Assembly: GCA_029051525.1 (NCBI GenBank)
Contig: JAIDKG010000023.1
Location: 19,405 to 63,770, forward strand
Reading direction: 5' to 3'
Length of the DNA: 44,366 bases
Source of the DNA: Muribaculaceae bacterium
Lineage (GTDB): Bacteria; Bacteroidota; Bacteroidia; Bacteroidales; Muribaculaceae
Notes under the pieces: generated by a model
Database searches by the model: none
Told to the model about the DNA's origin: nothing
The model's input: the letters and a program-made list of their open reading frames with translations, nothing else
Translations under genes and position numbers: made by a program
Part shown: piece after piece, positions 23,036 through 31,388 of the stretch
Numbering within the stretch: the first letter of the stretch is position 1
Layout of the letters: each line of letters starts with the position of its first letter

Positions 23036-25285
23036 TTAGTCTCTATTCGATTTGCGCTGACGCTTACCTTTCTTGCGGCTCGGATTGTTGCGGCCGTGGC
23101 TGCGGTTGCGTTCGCGACGCGGTTTGTTGGGATTACCCTCATCTGAGATTAGGGCGAAGTCGAGCTGTTTGCGGTCGAGATCGGCGCGTGCCACCTGCAC
23201 CTTTACGCGGTCGCCAAGGGTATACTTGTTGTGATGCGACCTTCCGATAAGGCAGAAGTTCTTCTCGTCAAGTTCGTAATAGTCATCGTCGAGATCGCGC
23301 ACAGGCACCAGACCCTCACACATATTCTCATTCAGCTCCACATAGAAGCCCCATTCCGTGACACCGGATATCACGCCATCGAAGGTCTCCCCCATCTTAT
23401 CCTGCATGAATTCCACCTGCTTGTAGCGGATAGAGGCTCGCTCGGCATTGGAGGCCAGCTGCTCCATATCGGATGAATGGCGGCATTGGTCTTCAAGTTT
23501 CAGCTTGTCGGCCGAGCGTCCGCCTTCGGCATATTTGGCCAGCAGACGGTGCACCATCATATCGGGATAGCGACGGATGGGCGATGTGAAATGAGTGTAG
23601 TAATCGAGTGCCAGACCGTAGTGGCCCACATTGTCGGTTGTATACACAGCCTTCGCCATCGAGCGGATGGCAAGAATCGAGAGCATATTCTCCTCTCCCT
23701 TACCCTTCACATCGCGGAGCAGGCGGTTCAGCCCCTTGTTGACCTCGCGGGCTCTCCCCTCGGGATTGATCTTATAGCCGAAGCGGGAAGCTATGAGGGC
23801 GAAGTTGGAGATCTTCTCAGGGTCGGGATTGTCGTGCACGCGGTATACGAAATTCTTCGCCTTTTTCCCGTTGGTGACTTTACCGATCGACTCTGCCACG
23901 GTAAGGTTGGCCAGAAGCATGAATTCCTCGATGAGTTTGTTGGCATCTTTCGATTCCTTGAAATAGGCCTTGATAGGTTTGCCATTCTCATCAATCTCGA
24001 AGCGCACTTCAGCGCGGTCGAACTCCAGGGCGCCGGCATCATAGCGGCGGCGGCGCAGCTGCTTGGCGAGGCTGTCGAGGGTGAGTATCTCGTTGGCATA
24101 TTCACCCTCTTTCTTTTCGATTATCTCCTGCGCCTCCTCGTAGGTGAAGCGGCGGTCGGATTTGATTACGGTGCGCCCTATGCGGTAGTTGATGACATTG
24201 GCATTCTTATCGAGTTCGAAGATGCAGGAGAATGTGAGTTTCTCCTCATCCGGGCGCAGCGAACATATACCATTCGACAGATGCTCCGGGAGCATCGGGA
24301 TGGTGCGGTCCACGAGATATACGCTCGTGGCGCGTTCGCGAGCCTCCTTGTCGATTGTGGAGTTTGGGGTCACATAATGGGTCACGTCGGCTATATGCAC
24401 ACCCACCTCCCAGTTGCCGTTGGCAAGCTGACGGATGGAGAGGGCATCGTCGAAGTCTTTTGCATCGCGGGGGTCGATCGTAAAGGTGGTCACACCCCGG
24501 AAGTCCTCGCGCTTGGCCACCTCAGCCTTGGTGATTCCGGCATCGATCTTGGCTGCGGCCTTCTCTACATTTTCCGGATAGCGGTACGGCAGACCGAACT
24601 CTGCGAGGATAGCATGCATTTCGGCCGTATTCTCACCCTTGCGACCCAGGATATCCACGATTTCGCCACGCGGATTCATCTGGTCGTCGGTCCACTGTGT
24701 GATACGCGCTATCACCTTATCGCCCGATTTACCACCGTTGAGTTCCTTGCGTGGTATCACGATATCAGCGGCGAGGAATTTTGAATCGGTCACCACGGCG
24801 GCGTAATTCTTCTCCACATTCAGGGTGCCGATGAATACCTGGTCTTTCACCTCCAGAATCTCCAGCACCTTGGCCTCAGTCTCCTGGCCGGCACGTGCGG
24901 CCGAGACCTCCACGCGCACTCGGTCGCCATTGAGGGCATGCATCGAATTGCGCTCTGCCACCATGATCTGCACATCGTCGATCACCACGGCATTGCGGCC
25001 GTTGGAGCGGCGCACAAACACACCCTCGCATTCCGACTTCACCACCTCCGGCGCACGGTATTTACCGAGCTCCACCTCGATGATCTGTTCGGAGGCCACG
25101 AGCTCATCGAGCAGATTGAGCAGGTCATTGCGATGGCTTTTGGATGTGAGGTCGATGCCGAAAGCAATCTGTTTGTAATTGAACGATTGATTTTTTCTCT
25201 GGCCGAGGAAATCAAGCACACGGGCTTGAAGGTCGGCTTTCTTAAGGCGTGTGGAAGGCGCCTTATCCTTTATCTTGTTTTTCAT
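23036..25285 (-). CDS. rnr: Ribonuclease R
   Basis: 3'-to-5' exoribonuclease of the RNB (RNase II/R) family, 749 aa, acting on structured RNA in the cytoplasm. Domain order: N-terminal winged helix (about 15-80), cold-shock domains (about 85-230), the catalytic RNB domain (about 260-580) with the acidic centre TIDPRDAKDFDDALS, a C-terminal S1 domain (about 630-710; FDGVISGVTEWGFYVEL) and a lysine/arginine-rich tail (RERNRSHGRNNPSRKKGKRQ). Length and tail are typical of RNase R. It follows uvrC with a 217-bp gap. Confidence 0.96.
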   Translation of the reverse strand: MKNKIKDKAPSTRLKKADLQARVLDFLGQRKNQSFNYKQIAFGIDLTSKSHRNDLLNLLDELVASEQIIEVELGKYRAPEVVKSECEGVFVRRSNGRNAVVIDDVQIMVAERNSMHALNGDRVRVEVSAARAGQETEAKVLEILEVKDQVFIGTLNVEKNYAAVVTDSKFLAADIVIPRKELNGGKSGDKVIARITQWTDDQMNPRGEIVDILGRKGENTAEMHAILAEFGLPYRYPENVEKAAAKIDAGITKAEVAKREDFRGVTTFTIDPRDAKDFDDALSIRQLANGNWEVGVHIADVTHYVTPNSTIDKEARERATSVYLVDRTIPMLPEHLSNGICSLRPDEEKLTFSCIFELDKNANVINYRIGRTVIKSDRRFTYEEAQEIIEKKEGEYANEILTLDSLAKQLRRRRYDAGALEFDRAEVRFEIDENGKPIKAYFKESKDANKLIEEFMLLANLTVAESIGKVTNGKKAKNFVYRVHDNPDPEKISNFALIASRFGYKINPEGRAREVNKGLNRLLRDVKGKGEENMLSILAIRSMAKAVYTTDNVGHYGLALDYYTHFTSPIRRYPDMMVHRLLAKYAEGGRSADKLKLEDQCRHSSDMEQLASNAERASIRYKQVEFMQDKMGETFDGVISGVTEWGFYVELNENMCEGLVPVRDLDDDYYELDEKNFCLIGRSHHNKYTLGDRVKVQVARADLDRKQLDFALISDEGNPNKPRRERNRSHGRNNPSRKKGKRQRKSNRD

Positions 25286-25402
25286 CTTGAATAAGTATCT
25301 CGTCTGAATTTACAGCCATCCCCTATTTTAATCTTCACATCGTTTTGACGCGGTCTCTGACGGGATGGTTGCTTTGGGTTATTATTTTCCTTTCATGAAG
25401 CC

Positions 25403-25434
25403 TGTCTCTCCCGGGGTGGATAGATAGAGAGACA
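25403..25434. terminator. Weak hairpin between uvrC and rnr
   Basis: TGTCTCTC and GAGAGACA arms (8 bp) around a 16-base loop in the 217-bp gap between uvrC and rnr. No clear U-tract. I see no consensus promoter for rnr in this gap, so read-through from uvrC is possible. Confidence 0.3.
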
Positions 25435-25502
25435 TTACAGCCTATACTCTGCGGCTTTATTCTATAACGCGACTTCGGGCACTTTTTATCTTTACCACGC
25501 TC

Positions 25503-27473
25503 CTAATTATTTATTTTATTGGCAAAATATTCGAAGATTACGCGAGCTTTGGCCTGCCCCACGACTTGCGCCATCTCATCGACCGATGCCTCCCGAAGCC
25601 TCTTGAGGCTCTTGAAATGCTTCATCAGGAGGGTCTGTGAGGCCGGTCCGATTCCCTTTATCGCATCGAGTTCCGACACCACCTGCCCCTTCGACCGGCG
25701 GTCGCGGTGGTGGGTGATACCGAAGCGGTGGGCCTCATCGCGCATATGCTGGATTACCCGCAGCGAGGGTGATTTCTTGTCGATATAGAGAGGGAGCGAA
25801 TCACCCGGATAATAGATTTCCTCAAGGCGCTTTGCGATACCCACCAGCGTCACCTCTCCTCTGATTCCCATCTCATCGAAGGCTTCGACGGCGGCGCTCA
25901 GCTGCCCCTTGCCACCATCCACCACCACCATATCCGGCAGCTTATCACCCTCGGCCATCATGCGGGTGTAGCGCCGATGCAGCACCTCCTTCATCGATGC
26001 GAAATCATCGGCTCCCACTACAGTCTTGATGCAGAAATGGCGGTAGTCGCGCTTGGAGGGTTTGCCATTGCGAAACACCACACAGCTCGCCACCGGATTG
26101 GTGCCCTGAATATTCGAGTTGTCGAAGCATTCGATATGGCGCGGTTGCACCGGCAGATGAAAATCGCGTTTCATCTGCTCCATCAGATTATCCACGCTGC
26201 GCTCCGGATTGAGTTGCTCGCGTTGCTTCTCGCGGTCGGTCATATACTGCCGGGCATTCTTCTGCCCCACTTCGAGTATCTTCTTCTTGTCGCCCCGCTG
26301 CGGGATGATAAAATTCACACCCTCAAATTCATCATCCTGCTGATACGGCAGGAATGGCACGATGATTTCACGCAATGCGATATCAAACCGGCGCGATATC
26401 TCACCGATGGCCAGAGCCAGAATCTCCTCGGGAGTCTCCTGCATGGTGCGGCGGAACTCCAGATTCACACTCTGCACCACCGCTCCCCTATGCAGATGCA
26501 TGAAGCAGATATAAGCGGCCGAAGGATTATCCACATATGCCAGCATATCCACATCCCCCTCCTCGGCCCGCGCTATCACCGACTTGGCATTATAACGCAA
26601 CACCGCCTCATACTTCTCCTTGACCACCTGGGCCTCCTCGAAACGCCACTCATCGCTGAGGCGCTGCATCTCATCCTTCAGGTGATGCTCCAGCAGCACC
26701 GTCTCTCCATTCAGAATCTGGCGCACCTGAGCTATCACACGCCCATAGTCCTCCTGATTCATCAAGCCGCGACACATACCGCCACACTTCTTTATGTGAT
26801 AATCAAGACACAACCGATATTTATTCCGGGCTATCCCCTTTTCATCCAGATAATGCCGACATGAGCGTATCGGGAATATATCGCGGATGAGCTGGAGCAC
26901 CACCTTGGCCGACTGCGCATTGGAATACGGACCGTAATAGCGCCCCGTCTCACCCTTGGTGCGGGTCATAAACACGCGGGGGAACGGCTCCTTGGTCACC
27001 ACAATCCAGGGATAGGACTTGTCATCCTTAAGCAGCACATTATAACGAGGCTGATACTGCTTGATCATCGCATTCTCCAGATGCAGCGCATCCTCCTCCG
27101 TGTGGACCACTATAAAGCGCATATCCACTATATTACGCACCAGAAGATTGGTGCGCACAGAGTCGTGGATACGATTGAAATAGGAGCTCACACGGCGTTT
27201 GAGGCGTTTGGCCTTCCCGACATATATCACCTTCCCGTGCCGGTCGAGATACATATACACCCCCGGTGCTTCCGGCAGGGCAAGTATCTTTTGCCGCAAT
27301 TGCCGGCCGGGGCGATTGCTGCGGATATCCTCCGGTGTGCGATCCGGGGTGATTTCTATTGTAAAACCACCTGTCTCATCGATTGTGCGGCCTGACCCCA
27401 CAAGCATTTCATCTATTTTCTGCAATTGTCCTGCCGATGGAGTATCGGGATTGTCGGGAATATCGTGATTCAT
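25503..27473 (-). CDS. uvrC: Excinuclease ABC subunit C
   Basis: Dual-incision nuclease of nucleotide excision repair, 656 aa from the ATG at 27473 (a TTG two codons upstream is less likely). The GIY-YIG domain starts at about residue 62 (LPEAPGVYMYLD...VIYVGKAK). A UVR-like segment (about 255-290) links to the C-terminal RNase H-like nuclease domain (HIECFDNSNIQG; VVVDGGKGQLSAA; GITHHRDRRSK). A helix-hairpin-helix (LDAIKGIGPASQTLLMKHF) ends it. The first 60 residues are an acidic, proline-rich extension not found in most UvrC proteins. Downstream of apt in the same direction, in the order mnmG-apt-uvrC seen in Bacteroides relatives. Confidence 0.96.
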   Translation of the reverse strand: MNHDIPDNPDTPSAGQLQKIDEMLVGSGRTIDETGGFTIEITPDRTPEDIRSNRPGRQLRQKILALPEAPGVYMYLDRHGKVIYVGKAKRLKRRVSSYFNRIHDSVRTNLLVRNIVDMRFIVVHTEEDALHLENAMIKQYQPRYNVLLKDDKSYPWIVVTKEPFPRVFMTRTKGETGRYYGPYSNAQSAKVVLQLIRDIFPIRSCRHYLDEKGIARNKYRLCLDYHIKKCGGMCRGLMNQEDYGRVIAQVRQILNGETVLLEHHLKDEMQRLSDEWRFEEAQVVKEKYEAVLRYNAKSVIARAEEGDVDMLAYVDNPSAAYICFMHLHRGAVVQSVNLEFRRTMQETPEEILALAIGEISRRFDIALREIIVPFLPYQQDDEFEGVNFIIPQRGDKKKILEVGQKNARQYMTDREKQREQLNPERSVDNLMEQMKRDFHLPVQPRHIECFDNSNIQGTNPVASCVVFRNGKPSKRDYRHFCIKTVVGADDFASMKEVLHRRYTRMMAEGDKLPDMVVVDGGKGQLSAAVEAFDEMGIRGEVTLVGIAKRLEEIYYPGDSLPLYIDKKSPSLRVIQHMRDEAHRFGITHHRDRRSKGQVVSELDAIKGIGPASQTLLMKHFKSLKRLREASVDEMAQVVGQAKARVIFEYFANKINN

Positions 27474-27575
27474 TTCCAAGGATAAATTGATTTTGCACCT
27501 CTGTCAGCGACTCAATCTTAGAGCGTTCGTTACTTAACAACGCAATAATGGCGCCGGAAATATCTAATCGATGTT

Positions 27576-27596
27576 AAAAAAGGAGCGGTGCGCTCC
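27576..27596 (-). terminator. Intrinsic terminator after apt
   Basis: On the minus strand GGAGCG-CAC-CGCTCC is followed by six T. It lies about 87 bases downstream of apt and 100 bases upstream of uvrC, so apt is probably terminated here at least in part. Confidence 0.8.
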
Positions 27597-27682
27597 CCCT
27601 TGTCGTAAGAGAAGAGCCACCGCTACCCTTTAGAGCGCCATCACATGCGGAGATATTTTGCCGTTGGATCATCCACGAGAAT

Positions 27683-28207
27683 TCAATATTTGAGTAGAGA
27701 AGTAATCTCGCAGTCTTTCGGCAGATTCTCACGACCGTGGAGGTCGGTGAGTTCGACGATGAAATTGATGTAGATCTTTTTCGGGTTCATCGACTTCACC
27801 AGATTGTAGCAGGCATTCATAGTGCCTCCGGTGGCCAGCAGGTCATCATGGAGCACCACCACATCATCAGAGGTAATGGCATCGCTATGAAGTTCGATGG
27901 TGTCGACACCATACTCCTTTGCATAGCTTGCCTTGATAGTAAGCGAAGGGAGTTTGCCGGGTTTACGGGCCGGCACAAAACCTGCGCCAAGCTCATAGGC
28001 GAGAATACTGCCGCCGATAAATCCACGGCTCTCGATACCCACCACCTTAGTGACACCCTTATCGCGATAGAGCTTGGCCATAGCCTCACTCATCACCTTC
28101 AGAGAATCACCATTCTTAATCATAGTGGTCAGATCACGGAATATAATCCCCTTCGAGGGGAAATCAGGCACATCACGTATGGTGGCCTTCAATGCTTCAA
28201 GTTGCAT
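27683..28207 (-). CDS. apt: Adenine phosphoribosyltransferase
   Basis: Purine-salvage enzyme, 174 aa, converting adenine plus PRPP to AMP. The PRPP-binding motif is VVVLHDDLLATGGTM, and the N-terminal FPSKGIIFRDLTTM and GIESRGFIGG segments are typical of Apt. Length is normal. Preceded by the 303-bp gap that carries the parS-like sites and followed by an intrinsic terminator. Confidence 0.96.
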   Translation of the reverse strand: MQLEALKATIRDVPDFPSKGIIFRDLTTMIKNGDSLKVMSEAMAKLYRDKGVTKVVGIESRGFIGGSILAYELGAGFVPARKPGKLPSLTIKASYAKEYGVDTIELHSDAITSDDVVVLHDDLLATGGTMNACYNLVKSMNPKKIYINFIVELTDLHGRENLPKDCEITSLLKY

Positions 28208-28331
28208 AGTCTTGTAGATTTTAGTTGATTACTTATTAACGGAGATTCCGGAGTGTTTCACGTGCGGCTCTGAAAAATTCTCATTTCTGCGGGCGCACAC
28301 TCCTTATTATATATATAAGGCGGAGAGGGAT

Positions 28332-28347
28332 TGTTCCACGTGAAATA
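28332..28347. promoter_or_regulatory. parS-like ParB binding site
   Basis: TGTTCCACGTGAAATA matches the widely conserved parS consensus TGTTNCACGTGAAACA at all but one position. A half-site TGTTTCAC follows at 28353-28360. Confidence 0.7.
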
Positions 28348-28490
28348 CTAATTGTTTCACCCCATAACACTCAAAATCCTCGATGAAATCGGGATTTTTC
28401 GGGCGGGATGTTCCACATCCCGCCCCACCACAGCCACACTGCTCCACGCGCCTGCGGCGCGTATAAGGCTATGAATAAAGCGAATGCGAA

Positions 28491-28506
28491 TGTTCCACGT
28501 GTAACA
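28491..28506. promoter_or_regulatory. parS-like ParB binding site
   Basis: TGTTCCACGTGTAACA matches the parS consensus at all but one position. It ends 4 bases before the mnmG stop codon. Confidence 0.7.
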
Positions 28507-28510
28507 TTTT

Positions 28511-30505
28511 TCACCTCCCCAACATCATCAGCAATATATTCACATCGGCCGGAGAGACGCCCGGGATACGCGATGCCATACCGATTGTGGCCGGACGCTG
28601 ACGAGATAGCTTCTGACGCGCCTCAGTACTCAACGACTGCAATCGCTCGAAATCGAATCCCACCGGGATGCGCACATTCTCCAGCCGCTGCGCCTTATCG
28701 GCCAATTCACGTTCGCGCCGTATATACCCCTCATACTTCACCAGTATCTCGGCAGCCTCCACAACCTCATCGCGAAGATCGGCATCTATGCGGCCCACTT
28801 CACGAGCCAGACGCGGGAAGCCGCCAATGAGACGCGCCATATCCAGCTGCGGACGTTTCAGAAGTTCCACCATGCGCGTGCCCGCCGTCAGAGGAGCAGT
28901 GCCCCACTCCACGAGCAGCGCATTGACAGCTCCATCCGGACTCACCTTCTCACGCTCCAGGAATGCCATCAGACGATCGCGCCACTCACGCTTCCGCATC
29001 ATCACCTCATAGCGATGATCCGACACCAGACCCACCCGGCGCCCTATCGGAGTGAGACGCATATCCGCATCATCCTGCCGCAGCAGAATGCGATACTCCG
29101 CGCGCGAGGTAAACATGCGATAGGGTTCGTCGACACCCTTCGTAACCAGATCATCGATCAGCACTCCGATATAGGCCTCATCCCGACCAAGCACCAGAGG
29201 CATCTCCCCCTTCGTTGCCAAAGCCGCATTTATACCGGCCATCAATCCCTGCGCAGCAGCCTCCTCATAACCGGTAGTTCCATTCACCTGTCCGGCGAAA
29301 TAGAGTCCCGCCACGAGGCGCGTCTGCAGATCATGGCCCAACTGCGTAGGCGGGAAATAATCATACTCTATCGCATAACCCGGCCGGTAGAAATGCACAT
29401 TGCGCAGAGCCGGGATACGGCGCAGCGCCTCGAGCTGCACCTGCCACGGCAGCGAACTCGAAAAACCGTTGATATAATACTCATCGGTAGTCTCACCCTC
29501 CGGTTCCAGGAAAAGCTGATGACTCTCCTTATCGGCAAAAGTCACAATCTTCGTTTCGATCGAAGGACAATAGCGCGGGCCGATACTCCGTATGTCGCCA
29601 TTATAGAGCGGAGAGTCGGCAAGATTATCGTGAAGCACCTGATGCACCTCCGGCGATGTATGAGTGATAAAACATCCACGTCCCCTCAGAGTGCGCTTCA
29701 CCTCCGGAAGGAAAGAGAACTTATGCGGATCACGACGCGATGGTTCCACGGCCTCCGATGAAATCGGAGAAATATCATCATCGCCACCCTGCATCTCACA
29801 CAAAGAAAAATCGACCGACCTTCCCGAGATACGTGCCGGAGTCCCGGTCTTCATCCTCCCGGTCTCAAAACCGAGTGCGACAAGCTGTGCCGTGATACCC
29901 TCCGACGAAGGTTCGGCGATACGTCCCCCCTTCACCTTCGTGGCTCCGAAATGCATCAATCCTCCCAAGAAGGTACCGGCAGTCAGAATCACCCGAGGCG
30001 CCCTGAACTCAAAACCGAGCGCCGTCGACACACCCTCCACGCGATAACGCGCCTCCGATGAAATCGGAGAATCAGCGGAGTGTTTCACGGATTGGTCGGG
30101 ATGTTCCACGATGGAATCGGAGATTTGCATTCCTGTCACCATATCCTGGAAAAGCGCCAGATTCGGCGTAGAGTCGAGCACACGTCGCCACTCATCGATA
30201 AAGCGAGTGCGATCACTCTGCACTCGCGGCGACCATACAGCCGGACCCTTCGACCTATTCAGCATTCTGAACTGAATAGCCGTAAGATCAGCCACGATAC
30301 CCGTCATGCCACCCAACGCATCAATCTCACGCACGATCTGCCCTTTCGCGATACCGCCGATAGCAGGATTGCACGACATCTGCGCCACCCGGTTCAGATC
30401 CGGAGTAATCAGCAGCGTGCGCGCACCCAGACGCGCAGCGGCCACTGCCGCCTCGCAACCTGCATGGCCAGCACCCACCACAATCACATCATAATCGAAC
30501 TTCAT
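28511..30505 (-). CDS. mnmG: tRNA uridine-34 modification enzyme MnmG
   Basis: FAD-binding subunit of the MnmE-MnmG complex that installs (carboxymethyl)aminomethyl groups at the wobble uridine of some tRNAs. The N-terminal FAD motif is VGAGHAGCEAA; other family motifs are SCNPAIGGIAKGQ, GTFLGG, GPRYCPSIE and INGTTGYEEAAAQGL. At 664 aa it is about 35 residues longer than E. coli MnmG. The surplus lies in two loops (about residues 140-160 and 240-255), each containing the peptide SPISSEA encoded by the same short DNA repeat. It follows ybeY by 3 bases and is surely co-transcribed with it. Confidence 0.97.
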   Translation of the reverse strand: MKFDYDVIVVGAGHAGCEAAVAAARLGARTLLITPDLNRVAQMSCNPAIGGIAKGQIVREIDALGGMTGIVADLTAIQFRMLNRSKGPAVWSPRVQSDRTRFIDEWRRVLDSTPNLALFQDMVTGMQISDSIVEHPDQSVKHSADSPISSEARYRVEGVSTALGFEFRAPRVILTAGTFLGGLMHFGATKVKGGRIAEPSSEGITAQLVALGFETGRMKTGTPARISGRSVDFSLCEMQGGDDDISPISSEAVEPSRRDPHKFSFLPEVKRTLRGRGCFITHTSPEVHQVLHDNLADSPLYNGDIRSIGPRYCPSIETKIVTFADKESHQLFLEPEGETTDEYYINGFSSSLPWQVQLEALRRIPALRNVHFYRPGYAIEYDYFPPTQLGHDLQTRLVAGLYFAGQVNGTTGYEEAAAQGLMAGINAALATKGEMPLVLGRDEAYIGVLIDDLVTKGVDEPYRMFTSRAEYRILLRQDDADMRLTPIGRRVGLVSDHRYEVMMRKREWRDRLMAFLEREKVSPDGAVNALLVEWGTAPLTAGTRMVELLKRPQLDMARLIGGFPRLAREVGRIDADLRDEVVEAAEILVKYEGYIRRERELADKAQRLENVRIPVGFDFERLQSLSTEARQKLSRQRPATIGMASRIPGVSPADVNILLMMLGR
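29751..29771. repeat. Palindromic repeat inside mnmG, copy 1
   Basis: A 21-base sequence whose first 20 bases are GCCTCCGATGAAATCGGAGA; it contains CTCCGAT-GAA-ATCGGAG. It is identical to 30051-30071, exactly 300 bp away, and encodes part of the inserted SPISSEA peptide. A parS-half-like GGTTCCACG lies directly beside it (29742-29750). Confidence 0.9.
30051..30071. repeat. Palindromic repeat inside mnmG, copy 2
   Basis: Identical to 29751-29771 and in the same frame. It is followed by two parS-like half-sites inside the gene (TGTTTCACG at 30081 and TGTTCCACG at 30102) and a degraded third copy (ATGGAATCGGAGA, from about 30111). Confidence 0.9.
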
Positions 30506-30508
30506 AGC

Positions 30509-30937
30509 CTACATCTCCCCCATTTCATCGTAAAGCGACAGCGCCCGATTCTCAGCCGCCTCCATCTCCTCACGCTCCCCGGGCAGCTTATCATGCAAGC
30601 CACAAAGGTGGAGCACTCCATGCACAATCACACGAAGCAACTCCCGCTCATACGGCACACCTAACTGCGCGGCATTCGAAGCCACCGTATCGAGCGAAAT
30701 CAGCAGGTCGGCACCCACCTTACGTCCGCGCGTATAGTCAAACGTTATGATGTCGGTATAATAGTCATGTTGCAGAAACTCGCGGTTTGTCTGCAAAATC
30801 ACCTCATCCGAACAGAAACGATAGCAGAGATTACCCAACAGCCGATCATAGCTTCCAGCCACTGCCGTAAGCCAGCGGAATATACGTCCATCATCGAGCA
30901 GAGGCATCTCAACCGAATCAGTCTGAAACTCTATCAT
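30509..30937 (-). CDS. ybeY: Endoribonuclease YbeY
   Basis: Zinc-dependent endoribonuclease of rRNA maturation and ribosome quality control, 142 aa. The metal motif reads HGVLHLCGLHDK, compared with the common HGxLHLxGYDH. The first two histidines are kept, but the third ligand position is Asp here; I recall other Bacteroidetes YbeY with a similar change. The family pairing with DIITFDY and GADLLISLDTV upstream is clear. First gene of the ybeY-mnmG operon, with a promoter at 30964-30995 giving a leader of about 20 bases. Confidence 0.93.
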   Translation of the reverse strand: MIEFQTDSVEMPLLDDGRIFRWLTAVAGSYDRLLGNLCYRFCSDEVILQTNREFLQHDYYTDIITFDYTRGRKVGADLLISLDTVASNAAQLGVPYERELLRVIVHGVLHLCGLHDKLPGEREEMEAAENRALSLYDEMGEM

Positions 30938-30963
30938 AGTGATTTATCATTTAATACAAACTA

Positions 30964-30995
30964 CAAAAGTAGAAAAAAATCTCAACATCGGCAAT
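30964..30995 (-). promoter_or_regulatory. ybeY-mnmG promoter
   Basis: Minus-strand ATTG (30995-30992), 20 bases, TACTTTTG (30971-30964). Perfect -7 element and near-consensus -33; start of transcription about 20 bases before the ybeY ATG. Confidence 0.65.
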
Positions 30996-31212
30996 AGCAC
31001 TTTTCAGCGCCGCCCACTCGGCTCATCCCACAGCACAAAACAGCCCATCAGATACATATCAATCTGATTTACTGTCGTTTAACATCATTTTAGAATCATC
31101 CCAAGGCGCTGAGAATAAGAAATTCAGTCAAATCCCGCCCGGAGCACAGCCAATTTTTCCTTTTCGATTCTCAATAAGCCAGCAAACAGACGATTCACCA
31201 CACATCTATACC

Positions 31213-31246
31213 GCACACGCGTGGTATTATAAATTGCGCACGCGTG
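31213..31246. promoter_or_regulatory. Paired CACGCGTG direct repeats upstream of dcw
   Basis: GCACACGCGTG (31213-31223) and GCGCACGCGTG (31236-31246) differ at one base and are 23 bp apart, about two helical turns. Each contains the palindrome CACGCGTG. They lie 32 bases upstream of the likely -33 box of the division cluster, so they look like a paired operator. The binding protein is unknown. Confidence 0.5.
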
Positions 31247-31277
31247 AATAAAACTTTTTTTGAAATTCCGACCAGGT

Positions 31278-31312
31278 TTTGCGTGTTATCTCATCATTTT
31301 TCACTAACTTTA
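31278..31312 (+). promoter_or_regulatory. Likely dcw cluster promoter
   Basis: TTTG (31278-31281), 23 bases, TAACTTTA (31305-31312), one mismatch in the -7 box. The start of transcription would be near 31319, after the in-frame ATG at 31314, which supports ATG 31389 for rsmH. Confidence 0.45.
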
Positions 31313-31388
31313 CATGATATTAGTTTCGCGCACCGATTCAGGCTCAAATCGCCACGGCAGCCGAGACTTCACACATACCGACTTCACA

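Larger units (their letters stand above)
28208..28510. other. apt-mnmG gap with parS-like cluster
   Basis: This 303-bp stretch holds two near-full parS-like sites and three half-sites starting TGTTTCAC or TGTTCCAC (28254, 28353, 28409). It also has an AT-rich palindrome CCTTAT-TATATAT-ATAAGG (28302-28320) and a perfect 10-bp hairpin GGGCGGGATG/CATCCCGCCC (28401-28425) with one half-site across its loop. I see no gene. Confidence 0.7.
30938..31388. other. 451-bp divergent control region (ybeY / dcw cluster)
   Basis: Gene direction flips here. It carries the ybeY promoter, an inverted repeat ATCAGAT/ATCTGAT (31047-31068), two CACGCGTG-centred direct repeats (31213-31246), an AT-rich tract and the likely rsmH promoter. 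There is no mraZ gene. Confidence 0.7.

Noticed and set aside
26527..26535. DnaA-box match TTATCCACA
   Set aside because: A single box inside uvrC coding sequence with no cluster around it; expected by chance.
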